Positions 1 to 5,839 are shown, counted from the stretch's first letter. The stretch is 8,627 nucleotides of DNA from an archaeon (GCA_024409145.1 JAKSUF010000053.1:1-8627), one strand, 5' to 3'. Program-made: numbers and translations. The notes: generated from the sequence alone by a model not told the origin.

Positions 1-25
1 AAGAATGTCAGATTTTATTTTTTTT

Positions 26-30
26 GGTGG
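26..30 (+). promoter_or_regulatory. Ribosome binding site deciding the start of the UPF0104 gene
   Basis: GGTGG sits 4 nt before the ATG at 35. It matches the GGTG-type Shine-Dalgarno sequences seen before ftr, moaB and modC. It lies inside the longer frame that opens at 5, which has no such signal in the four bases visible before it, so the ATG at 35 is preferred. Confidence 0.6.
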
Positions 31-34
31 AATT

Positions 35-1174
35 ATGGTAAGTTTAAAGGAGTATAAAAAAACATTTATTTTTTTAATTATCGGATTAATAATCATGGGT
101 GTTATTTTATATTTTGTAGGTATTGACACTGTTTTTATAGCTCTTAAAGTAGCTAATTTATGGTATGTTGGGCTTGCTATTCTTTTACAATGTATTATTT
201 ATTATTTATACACTTTACGTTGGTATATTATTAATCATAGTGCTGACATGGGGGATGTTAAGATTAGAAAACTTTTCCCTATTGTTTTGGTAAGTTTAGC
301 TATTAATAATATTACTCCTAGTGGTCGTGGCGGTGGAGAACCTGTTAGGGCTTATATATTATCTAGAGAATCAGAACATTCTTTTGATAAAACTTTAGCT
401 ACTGTAATTGGTGATCGTGCTTTAGATACTTTTCCATTTATTATACTTGCTATTTTAACGATTATGGGGATGGTAATTACTTTCTCATTAAGTTTAGTTT
501 GGATTATAACATTAGTTATTTGTGTTGTAGTAATTACTGCACTTGTAGTCGTTTTAATTTATATGTGTATAAATGAAGCGTTTGGTGTTAAATTAACAAA
601 CTGGATTATAAAACTTGTTAAAAGATTTTATAAAAAATTTGATGAGGGAACTGAAGGACAGATTAGGGAAGCGGTTTCTGGTTTCCAAGGAACAATGAGG
701 AATTTAATATCTGATAAATCTGTTTTAATGTATGCTTTACCTTTATCTTTTGTAATTTGGATACTGGAAATTTTAAGAGTATTTGTTGTTTTCTTAGCAT
801 TTGGAGCAAATATATCTCCTATTGTTATTGGTGAAGTATTTATTTTAGCATCTTTGGTAGGTATGGTTCCATTATTACCTGGTGGAATTGGTGCTGTTGA
901 TGGTATTATGATCTTTTTCTACTCTGGTGCAGGAATTACTTCAACTATTAGTGCAGCAGCTACTGTTATTGAGCGTTTAATATCCTATTGGATGACTACT
1001 ATTCTTGGTTTAATTGTTCTTCCAGTTTATGGGGCTTCTGTTTTAGATAGTTTATCAAAAGATAAGATTAGGGATTTATCTAATGATTCTCAGTTAGGTA
1101 GTAATGAGGTTTCTTCTGAAAAGGTTAATTCTTCTGATTCTGATTCTTCTAATTCTTCTGAAGATTCATTTTAA
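35..1174 (+). CDS. UPF0104 / LPG-synthase-TM-like (flippase-like) integral membrane protein
   Basis: This is a multi-pass membrane protein of 379 residues in the UPF0104 family (COG0392, the membrane half of bacterial lysylphosphatidylglycerol synthases). Archaeal members lack the soluble aminoacyl-transfer domain, and their substrate is unknown; lipid or lipid-linked sugar handling is often proposed. Visible family marks are NNITPSGRGGGEPVRAYIL (residues 91-109), GDRALD (126-131), PLLPGGIGAVDG (279-290) and ERLISYW (313-319), set among about eight hydrophobic segments, for example 11-30, 42-60, 133-150, 155-178, 236-256, 264-282 and 315-335. The start at 35 is chosen over an in-frame ATG at 5 because GGTGG lies 4 nt before it and the shorter form begins directly ahead of the first helix. 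The last 40 residues form a hydrophilic tail rich in Ser, Asp and Glu. Family assignment is firm; the function is not known. Confidence 0.88.
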   Translation: MVSLKEYKKTFIFLIIGLIIMGVILYFVGIDTVFIALKVANLWYVGLAILLQCIIYYLYTLRWYIINHSADMGDVKIRKLFPIVLVSLAINNITPSGRGGGEPVRAYILSRESEHSFDKTLATVIGDRALDTFPFIILAILTIMGMVITFSLSLVWIITLVICVVVITALVVVLIYMCINEAFGVKLTNWIIKLVKRFYKKFDEGTEGQIREAVSGFQGTMRNLISDKSVLMYALPLSFVIWILEILRVFVVFLAFGANISPIVIGEVFILASLVGMVPLLPGGIGAVDGIMIFFYSGAGITSTISAAATVIERLISYWMTTILGLIVLPVYGASVLDSLSKDKIRDLSNDSQLGSNEVSSEKVNSSDSDSSNSSEDSF

Positions 1175-1214
1175 GGATTGGGGATGAATATTTCTTTATT
1201 ATTGTAAGATAAAT

Positions 1215-1298
1215 TCTTTTTATTTCTTTTTAAATTTATTTTTTTTAAAAATTCTTTTTCATCATTTTATTGTTTTTGTATTCTTTTTTTAATTTTTG
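1215..1298 (+). terminator. Oligo-T terminator region after the UPF0104 gene
   Basis: Just after the gene lies a series of T runs on the coding strand, including an 8-T run near 1239-1246, a 7-T run near 1284-1290 and several 5-T runs. Archaeal RNA polymerase terminates intrinsically at such runs without needing a hairpin. Exact 3' ends cannot be placed from sequence alone. Confidence 0.5.
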
Positions 1299-1310
1299 TA
1301 TAATATTTAA

Positions 1311-1320
1311 TTATATATAG
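1311..1320 (+). promoter_or_regulatory. Candidate TATA box in the ftr upstream region
   Basis: TTATATATAG is the best match to the methanogen TATA consensus between the UPF0104 gene and ftr. It would start transcription near 1337-1345 and give ftr a leader of about 250 nt. A weaker candidate, TTATATTTAG at 1491-1500, would give a leader of roughly 70 nt and lies inside the palindrome cluster. The rest of the 414-nt spacer shows no gene on either strand. Confidence 0.3.
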
Positions 1321-1482
1321 TTATGTCGCTAAATTTTGTAAAATTAAATAGAAAGATTTATTTTATTTACATATTTTTAATTGTTACTTTAAATTAGATT
1401 AATTGTTAGTTTTTATTAGAACATACTTTTAATTTGATTTATTTTAATTTATTAATAAATTGAAATAAAGTTATTTAAATTT

Positions 1483-1545
1483 CCTTTAAATTATATTTAG
1501 TTATTCTTTAAAGGCCTTTAAAATTACTATTTATTTTTTTAAAGG
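1483..1545. repeat. Duplicated palindromic module (CCTTTAAA / TTTAAAGG) upstream of ftr
   Basis: Four 8-bp half-sites alternate in orientation: CCTTTAAA at 1483-1490, TTTAAAGG at 1507-1514, CCTTTAAA at 1515-1522 and TTTAAAGG at 1538-1545. The middle two abut to make a perfect 16-bp palindrome (1507-1522). The outer two are nearly symmetric about it, with 16- and 15-nt gaps. Read another way, the region is two tandem copies of a CCTTTAAA...TTTAAAGG inverted repeat. A looser copy, TTTAAAG followed by CTTTTAAA, lies at 1551-1568, 20 nt before the ftr start. The layout suggests an operator or transcript hairpins controlling ftr; no regulator can be named. Confidence 0.6.
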
Positions 1546-1588
1546 AATTGTTTAAAGTAGCTTTTAAATATTTCTTAATGGTGAAATC

Positions 1589-2476
1589 ATGGAAATTAAT
1601 GGTGTAAAAATTAGAGATACCTTTGCTGAAGGTTTTGGAATTAAAGTTACAAGAATGATAGTTACTGCAGCTACTAAAAAATTAGCTCTTATCGCAGCTA
1701 CTGAAGCTACTGGTTACGGAACTTCTGTTATCGGTTGTCCTGCTGAAGCAGGTATTGACTGCTACTTAGACCCTAGTGAAACTCCTGATGGAAGACCTGG
1801 TTATGCAATTATGATTTGTCACGGTTCTAAAAAGAAATTAGATCATGAACTCATGGAAAGAATTGGTATGGGTATTTTAACTGCTCCTACTACTGCAGTA
1901 TTTAATGCTCTTGATTCTGAAGAAGTTTTAAAAACTGGTAACAAACTCAAATTCTTCGGTGACGGATTCCAAGAAAAATTAGAAATTGATGGAAGAACTA
2001 TTCACTCTATCCCTATTATGTCTGGTGACTTCTTAGTAGAATCTGCATTCGGATACAAAGATGGTGTGGCTGGAGGAAACTTCTTCATCATGGCTAATAG
2101 TAAAATGAGCGCTCTTGTTGCTGCTGAAGCTGCTGTTGATGCAATTCATGGTGTTGAAAATGTAATTACTCCTTTCCCTGGTGGTATGGTTGCTTCTGGT
2201 TCTAAAGTAGGATCTAACAAATATGAATTCTTAGGTGCATCCACTAACGAAAAAATGTGTGTAACTTTAAAAGACAAAGTTGACTCTGACATTCCTGAAG
2301 AAGTAAATGGTGTTATGGAAATCGTTATTGATGGTGCAGATGAAGAATCTGTAAAAGCAGCTATGAAAGCAGGTATTGAAGCAGCTTGTACTGTTGATGG
2401 TGTACTTGAAATTAGTGCAGGTAACTTCGATGGTAAATTAGGTGCTTACTTAATTAACTTACAAGACTTATTCTAA
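1589..2476 (+). CDS. ftr: Formylmethanofuran--tetrahydromethanopterin N-formyltransferase
   Basis: Ftr (EC 2.3.1.101) moves the formyl group from formylmethanofuran to tetrahydromethanopterin, the second step of CO2 reduction to methane, in the cytoplasm. The 295-residue length fits the usual 295-300, and the whole chain reads as a canonical Ftr: MEINGVKIRDTFAEGFGIK at the N terminus, then AATEATGYGTSVIGCPAEAG (about 37-56), MGILTAPTTAVFNALD (about 93-108), a central NFFIMANSKMSALVAAEAAV (about 164-183) and TPFPGGMVASGSKVGSNKYE (about 194-213). The ATG is preceded by GGTGA at 1580-1584 with a 4-nt gap. The gene stands alone, with T-rich spacers on both sides, so it is probably monocistronic. 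Codon use differs from its neighbours: 11 of 14 Phe codons are TTC, against 4 of 20 in modB, as expected for a very highly expressed gene. Confidence 0.97.
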   Translation: MEINGVKIRDTFAEGFGIKVTRMIVTAATKKLALIAATEATGYGTSVIGCPAEAGIDCYLDPSETPDGRPGYAIMICHGSKKKLDHELMERIGMGILTAPTTAVFNALDSEEVLKTGNKLKFFGDGFQEKLEIDGRTIHSIPIMSGDFLVESAFGYKDGVAGGNFFIMANSKMSALVAAEAAVDAIHGVENVITPFPGGMVASGSKVGSNKYEFLGASTNEKMCVTLKDKVDSDIPEEVNGVMEIVIDGADEESVKAAMKAGIEAACTVDGVLEISAGNFDGKLGAYLINLQDLF

Positions 2477-2490
2477 GTCTAATTAATTAA

Positions 2491-2540
2491 AATAATTGAT
2501 GAGGGTTTTCCTCATTTATTATTTTCGTTCTTATTTTTAA
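2491..2540 (+). terminator. Hairpin terminator of ftr
   Basis: Fifteen bases past the stop, ATGAGG (2499-2504) pairs with CCTCAT (2510-2515) around a GTTTT loop. After a G-T wobble and one mismatch, AATAAT (2491-2496) pairs with ATTATT (2518-2523), giving about 13 base pairs. The T-rich run TTCGTTCTTATTTTTAA follows. The layout resembles a bacterial intrinsic terminator and suits a strongly transcribed gene; a role in protecting the 3' end of the mRNA is also possible. Confidence 0.7.
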
Positions 2541-2626
2541 CTATATTGATTATTTGGATTGTTTTTTCTAATTTTCTATTGATTTTGTTCTTATTTGTAT
2601 ATTTTATCTTTGTTTTGTTCTTATTT
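2527..2626. repeat. Phased GTTCTTATTT repeats in the T-rich spacer after ftr
   Basis: GTTCTTATTT occurs exactly at 2527-2536, 2587-2596 and 2617-2626, at steps of 60 and 30 nt; the intervening 30-nt position (about 2557) is degenerate. The surrounding 2477-2952 spacer holds no gene I can support: its one open frame (2546-2743) starts with TTG, lacks a ribosome binding site and codes a T-driven hydrophobic string. The repeats may be decayed tandem units or backup termination sites. Confidence 0.4.
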
Positions 2627-2835
2627 TTTAATGTTATATTAATCAATACTCGATATGAAAGATATATCATTTTGATGAAAAAATATAGTAAGATATATAT
2701 AGAATTATTTAATAATCTAATAAATAGTGGAAAGTTTTATTAAGTTAAATAAATATCTTTCTTATATTATATTAATCATATTTTAGCATTTAATCTTTTT
2801 AATTTTTAGTTTATTTTTCTATTGTTATAAGCGGA

Positions 2836-2852
2836 TTATTCGATATGAATAA
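2836..2852. promoter_or_regulatory. Candidate operator upstream of the MoeA-like gene
   Basis: TTATTC (2836-2841) and GAATAA (2847-2852) form a perfect 6-bp inverted repeat around GATAT. The core TCGATATGAA (2840-2849) recurs exactly at 2650-2659, and 12 of 13 bases match if the three preceding bases are counted. A TATA-like TATTTATATT lies at 2881-2890, about 40 nt downstream of the inverted repeat. The position suits a regulator site, but none is identified. Confidence 0.3.
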
Positions 2853-2880
2853 ACTATATTAAAGATGAAATTATATTGGG

Positions 2881-2890
2881 TATTTATATT
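2881..2890 (+). promoter_or_regulatory. Candidate TATA box of the MoeA-like gene
   Basis: TATTTATATT resembles the archaeal TATA box. It would start transcription near 2910-2916, giving a leader of about 40 nt that contains the ribosome binding site GAGGT (2942-2946). A second, weaker candidate is ACTATATTAAAG around 2853-2864. Confidence 0.35.
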
Positions 2891-2952
2891 TTCATTATTT
2901 AAATTTGTCTAAAATAATAATTTTTGAATAGTTTAATATTAGAGGTTTTAAA

Positions 2953-4011
2953 ATGAAGCAGATAAAAACTGAAGATGCTGTTGGTCAAGTTTTAGGTCAT
3001 GATATGACTCAAATTATTAAAGGAGTTACAAAAAGAGCAGTATTTAAAAAGGGCCATATTGTACAAGAAGAGGATATTCCAGTTTTACTTAGTATAGGTA
3101 AAGACCATATTTATGTCTTTGAAAAAGAGGAAGGAATTTTACATGAAAATGAAGCTGCTAAAATTTTAGTATCTTTATGTAAATCTGACTATATGGATGA
3201 AACTGATGTGAGTGAAGGTAAAATTGAATTATTGGCTAATGTTGATGGTTTATTAAAAGTTAATCGTGAAGGCCTTTATGCTGTTAATTCTTTTGGTCAA
3301 ATGATGGTTGCTTCAAGACATGGAAATACTGTAATTCAAAAAGGAGATAAAATTTGTGGAACTCGTATTATTCCTTTAGTAATTGAAGAGCAAAAGATGA
3401 ATGATGCTAAAGAAGCATGTTTGGATAAAACAGAAGGCAAACCTATTTTTGAAATTATTCCATTTGCTCATCAAAAAGTTGGAATTGTAACAACTGGAAA
3501 TGAAGTATACTATGGAAGAATTGAGGATACTTTTACTCCTGTTATTAAGGATAAAATCAAAGAATTCAACTTTGACACTGAGCTTATAGATCATAAAATA
3601 TGTGAAGATAATGATAAGAAAGTAACTGAAACAATCATTGATATGATTGAAAATAAAGGAGCAACTATGGTTATCTGTACTGGTGGTATGAGTGTAGATC
3701 CTGATGATAAAACTCCTTTAGCTATTAAAAACACTGGAGCAAATATTGTTTCTTATGGATCTCCTGTTTTACCTGGGGCTATGTTCTTATTAGCATATTA
3801 TACTAAAGAAGATGGAAGTACTGCAACAATTATGGGACTTCCAGGTTGTGCAATGTATAATGAAAGAACTGTAGTTGATTTAGTTTTACCAAGAGCTATG
3901 GCAAATGATGTAGTAACTCCTGAAGAACTTGCTTCATTAGGTGAAGGTGGGCTTTGTTTAGCTTGTAATGTTTGCACATTCCCAAATTGTGGATTTGGTA
4001 AGGGTCATTAA
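2953..4011 (+). CDS. MoeA-like molybdopterin-binding protein with C-terminal cysteine motif
   Basis: This 352-residue protein belongs to the MoeA-like molybdopterin-binding family (cd03522 type), which is shorter than classical MoeA (about 400) and differs from it at the N terminus. Residues 1-60 (AVGQVLGHDMTQIIKG, FKKGHIV, EEDIPVLL, GKDHIYV) are the family's N-terminal module. A MoCF/MPTb fold runs from about 175 to 315, with VGIVTTGNEV (176-185), ICTGGMSVDPDDKTP (241-255), PVLPGAMFLLAYY (271-283) and IMGLPGCAMYNERT (293-306). The tail carries Cys335, 338, 341 and 346 (C-x2-C-x2-C-x4-C), a pattern able to bind a metal or Fe-S cluster. By family it should bind molybdopterin or its adenylate; metal insertion is an inference. 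It lies 71 nt before the MoaB/Mog gene and probably works with it. GAGGT at 2942-2946 supports the start. Confidence 0.85.
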   Translation: MKQIKTEDAVGQVLGHDMTQIIKGVTKRAVFKKGHIVQEEDIPVLLSIGKDHIYVFEKEEGILHENEAAKILVSLCKSDYMDETDVSEGKIELLANVDGLLKVNREGLYAVNSFGQMMVASRHGNTVIQKGDKICGTRIIPLVIEEQKMNDAKEACLDKTEGKPIFEIIPFAHQKVGIVTTGNEVYYGRIEDTFTPVIKDKIKEFNFDTELIDHKICEDNDKKVTETIIDMIENKGATMVICTGGMSVDPDDKTPLAIKNTGANIVSYGSPVLPGAMFLLAYYTKEDGSTATIMGLPGCAMYNERTVVDLVLPRAMANDVVTPEELASLGEGGLCLACNVCTFPNCGFGKGH

Positions 4012-4029
4012 ATTTAATTTAAATTTAAT
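4007..4029 (+). repeat. Inverted repeat overlapping the stop codon of the MoeA-like gene
   Basis: ATTAAATTTAA (4007-4017) and TTAAATTTAAT (4019-4029) are perfect 11-bp arms around a single T. The TAA stop (4009-4011) lies in the left arm. In RNA the inner pairs must open to form a loop. It may act as a weak terminator or mRNA end signal, or be a protein-binding palindrome. Confidence 0.45.
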
Positions 4030-4082
4030 TATCTTATAATTTAATAAATCAATGTCTAAATGTTTTATATTGGTGATTTATT

Positions 4083-4628
4083 ATGTCTAATGGAGTTAAG
4101 TCTGAATTATCTAAAGAATCTATTTCTGAGGACCTTCCATTTAAAGTAGCTATAATTACATTAAGTGATAAAGGTTTTAGGAATGAGCGTATTGATAAAA
4201 GTGGCCCTTTAGCTAAAGAAATGTTGGAACATGAAGGATATGATGTTGTAGAAATGATATTAATTCCTGATGATGCAGAATGGTTGAAAAAGGAATTGAT
4301 TCGTCTCTGTGATCAAGATCAAGTAGATTTGGTTTTAACAAGTGGTGGAACAGGTTTTTCTTTACGTGATAATACTCCTGAAGCAACTTTAGAGATAAGT
4401 GACCGTGTTGCACCTGGAATCGCAGAGTATATGCGTTATAAATCAATGATGATTACTGATAGGGGAATGTTATCTAGAGGAGTATCTGTTATACGTAAAC
4501 AAACATTAATTATTAACTTACCTGGAAGTCCAAAAGCAGTAGAAGAAAATTTAGGGTTTGTATTAGATACTCTTGAGCATGGATTAAAAATTCTAAAGGG
4601 TAGTGCTAGTGAATGTGCTAGGGATTGA
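4083..4628 (+). CDS. moaB: MoaB/Mog family molybdopterin adenylyltransferase
   Basis: This 181-residue protein is a MoaB/Mog-type enzyme, which activates molybdopterin with ATP to adenylyl-molybdopterin before metal insertion (EC 2.7.7.75). A variable 19-residue leader precedes the MoCF fold: KVAIITLSDKG (21-31), DKSGPLAKEML (38-48), LTSGGTGFSLRDNTPEATL (85-103) and LIINLPGSPKAVEENL (142-157). The Asp in SLRDNTPE (Asp96) lines up with the catalytic Asp82 of E. coli MogA. The start is firm: GGTGAT at 4072-4077 lies 5 nt before the ATG. It follows the MoeA-like gene, its likely partner, by 71 nt; a TATA-like TCTTATAATTTAA (4032-4044) in the gap could give it its own promoter. MoaB and Mog cannot be told apart with certainty from sequence, so the symbol is provisional. 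Confidence 0.9.
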   Translation: MSNGVKSELSKESISEDLPFKVAIITLSDKGFRNERIDKSGPLAKEMLEHEGYDVVEMILIPDDAEWLKKELIRLCDQDQVDLVLTSGGTGFSLRDNTPEATLEISDRVAPGIAEYMRYKSMMITDRGMLSRGVSVIRKQTLIINLPGSPKAVEENLGFVLDTLEHGLKILKGSASECARD

Positions 4629-4670
4629 ATTACTATTTCTTTAGTAATTTATCTCTTAATCTCTTTTTAT
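4628..4670 (+). terminator. Stem-loop at the moaB stop codon followed by a T-rich run
   Basis: AATTACTA (4628-4635) pairs perfectly with TAGTAATT (4642-4649) around TTTCTT. Its first base is the last base of the TGA stop. The T-rich run CTCTTTTTATTATTT follows at 4661-4675. This probably ends the moaB transcript and separates it from modA. Confidence 0.5.
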
Positions 4671-4681
4671 TATTTAGGGGT

Positions 4682-4754
4682 GTTCTTCTTAATTTTTAAT
4701 TAATTGATTAAGTTTAATTAGTAAATTTAGTTAATGTTGAAAATTAAGGAGAAC
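4682..4754 (+). repeat. Long inverted repeat in the moaB-modA spacer
   Basis: GTTCTTCTTAATTTT (4682-4696) is complementary to AAAATTAAGGAGAAC (4740-4754) at 14 of 15 positions, the exception being a G-U pair in RNA. With further wobble pairs the stem reaches 19 bp (4682-4700 with 4736-4754) around a 35-nt loop. Upstream TTAATCTC (4656-4663) is complementary to GAGATTAA (4806-4813). TTATCTCTTAAT occurs twice exactly (4649-4660 and 4833-4844). No gene was found in 4629-4902, so this spacer looks regulatory. Confidence 0.55.
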
Positions 4755-4864
4755 TCTCTTAGTTATTAATTAGAGATTTTAAAGTGTGGTTTTTTGTGTG
4801 TGCTGGAGATTAAATTAATATTTATTTAGTTATTATCTCTTAATTTCAATTAATTCGAGGAGAG

Positions 4865-4872
4865 TTTATATA
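4865..4872 (+). promoter_or_regulatory. Candidate TATA box of modA
   Basis: TTTATATA is a consensus methanogen TATA box and follows the purine-rich GAGGAGAG, which may serve as the TFB-recognition element. Initiation about 25 nt on, near 4892-4897, would give a very short leader with little or no room for the ribosome binding site GGAGAG at 4891-4896. An upstream promoter therefore remains possible. Confidence 0.45.
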
Positions 4873-4902
4873 TTATTAAATTAAAACTATGGAGAGTCAT
4901 AT

Positions 4903-5709
4903 ATGAAAAAAATGTTAAAAATTCTTATAGTTGCTATTGTTGCAATCTGCATTATTGTAGGTGCAGGGGTAATGTATAGTGGAGCTCTTGGCTCAAATGA
5001 TGCTCAATTAGATGGACAAGAAATTAAATTAGCGGCTGCAGCTAGTTTAAAGAATGTTTATGATAATGAGTTAATTCCAATGTTTGAAGAGAAATATGGT
5101 GATGTGAAAGTTTCTGCTACTTATGGGTCTAGTGGAGATTTACAAACTCAAATTGAAAATGGTTTAGATGCAGATGTATTTATGTCTGCTGCTACAAAAC
5201 AGATGGATGCTTTAATAGATGAAGATTTAATTGATAAAAGTACCAATGTTGAATCTTTAGAAAATAAAGTTGTATTAATTATACCTAAAGAATCTAAATC
5301 TGATATTTCTTCTTTTGAGGATTTAAAAAATGTAAAAGGTGTAATTGCTATCGGGGATCCAGAATCTGTTCCAGCAGGTCAATATGCTAAAGAAGTATTA
5401 ACTAATCTTAATTTATGGGATAGTGTACAATCTAAATTATCTTTAGGAACTGATGTAACTGCTGTGTTAAATCAAGTTGCTCAAGGTTCTGCTGATTGTG
5501 GTATTGTTTATAAAACTGATGCTGTTTCTACTGATGATGTTAAAATTGTATGTGAGGCACCTAGTGGTTCATTAAAAACTCCAGTTATTTATCCTGTAGC
5601 TATGGTTAAATCATCTAAACATCCTGAAGCATCTAAAGCTTTCATTGATTTCTTACAAACACAAGAAGCAAAAGACGTATTTGTTAAATATGGTTTTACT
5701 ATTCACTAA
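4903..5709 (+). CDS. modA: Molybdate ABC transporter, substrate-binding protein ModA
   Basis: ModA captures molybdate (and often tungstate) outside the membrane and delivers it to ModBC. The 268-residue chain has a basic N terminus and one hydrophobic segment (about 5-27) with no lipobox cysteine, so it is probably tethered by an uncleaved or signal-type helix. The fold shows KLAAAASLKNVYDNELIPMF (42-61), TYGSSGDLQTQIENGLDADV (73-92), GDPESVPAGQYA (151-162) and DCGIVYKTDA (198-207). Ser48, Ser76, Ala158, Val185 and Tyr203 fall at the spacing of the E. coli ligands Ser12, Ser39, Ala125, Val152 and Tyr170. This makes it a bacterial-type ModA rather than a WtpA-type archaeal tungstate/molybdate binder. 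GGAGAG lies 6 nt before the ATG. A 195-nt repeat-filled gap separates it from modB. Confidence 0.93.
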   Translation: MKKMLKILIVAIVAICIIVGAGVMYSGALGSNDAQLDGQEIKLAAAASLKNVYDNELIPMFEEKYGDVKVSATYGSSGDLQTQIENGLDADVFMSAATKQMDALIDEDLIDKSTNVESLENKVVLIIPKESKSDISSFEDLKNVKGVIAIGDPESVPAGQYAKEVLTNLNLWDSVQSKLSLGTDVTAVLNQVAQGSADCGIVYKTDAVSTDDVKIVCEAPSGSLKTPVIYPVAMVKSSKHPEASKAFIDFLQTQEAKDVFVKYGFTIH

Positions 5710-5725
5710 TAATTTATTTATTAGT
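5705..5725 (+). terminator. Stem-loop at the modA stop codon
   Basis: ACTAATAA (5705-5712) pairs perfectly with TTATTAGT (5718-5725) around TTTAT, and the TAA stop (5707-5709) lies in the left arm. No strong T run follows directly. The structure is therefore more likely a partial terminator or an mRNA-stabilising end that raises modA levels over modBC. Confidence 0.4.
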
Positions 5726-5766
5726 TAACAGTGATTCTATGTTTATCTAGTGATGTGTGTATTGTT

Positions 5767-5839
5767 ATTCATGAATTATATATTTAATTAGATTAAATAT
5801 TTATATATTTAATTACTATTAAATATTATATTCATGAAT
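5767..5839. repeat. Nested palindromes and tandem repeat between modA and modB
   Basis: Two identical palindromes, ATTCATGAAT (5767-5776 and 5830-5839), bracket a tandem repeat. Unit 1 (5776-5800, 25 nt) and unit 2 (5801-5826, 26 nt) share TTATATATTTAATTA followed by ATTAAATAT. Each unit is itself a hairpin with perfect 9-bp arms, ATATTTAAT and ATTAAATAT, around 3 or 4 bases. The outer segments 5767-5788 and 5818-5839 also pair at 19 of 22 positions, so one large hairpin competes with two small ones. It could be an operator array, a stabilising mRNA element, or both. Confidence 0.7.
5800..5807 (+). promoter_or_regulatory. Candidate TATA box for modBC inside the repeat
   Basis: TTTATATA sits at the junction of the two repeat units and is preceded by TTAAATA, a fair match to the archaeal TFB/TATA arrangement. 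Initiation would fall near 5827-5832, next to the right-hand ATTCATGAAT palindrome, where a bound protein could block it. modBC may thus be transcribed separately from modA. Confidence 0.35.

Noticed and set aside
5..34. A ten-residue longer N terminus for the UPF0104 protein
   Set aside because: GGTGG at 26-30 fits the ATG at 35, and the extra residues add nothing seen in the family.
2546..2743. A 65-codon open frame on the + strand
   Set aside because: It starts with TTG, has no ribosome binding site, and its product is a string of Phe, Leu and Ile produced by T-rich DNA. It also contains the phased GTTCTTATTT repeats.
3376..3594. An open frame on the - strand inside the MoeA-like gene
   Set aside because: It lies fully inside a well-supported gene and matches no family I recognise.
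4213..4446. An open frame on the - strand inside moaB
   Set aside because: It covers the conserved MoaB/Mog core on the other strand, which explains the coding constraint.
4649..4902. A bacterial-type molybdenum cofactor riboswitch before modA
   Set aside because: I could not recognise the known conserved core of that class, and it is not established in methanogens. The pairings are reported only as an unnamed candidate structure.
5776..5826. A short CRISPR-like or mobile repeat between modA and modB
   Set aside because: There are only two adjacent units with no spacer between them, no cas genes and no transposase; the units are self-complementary AT palindromes.
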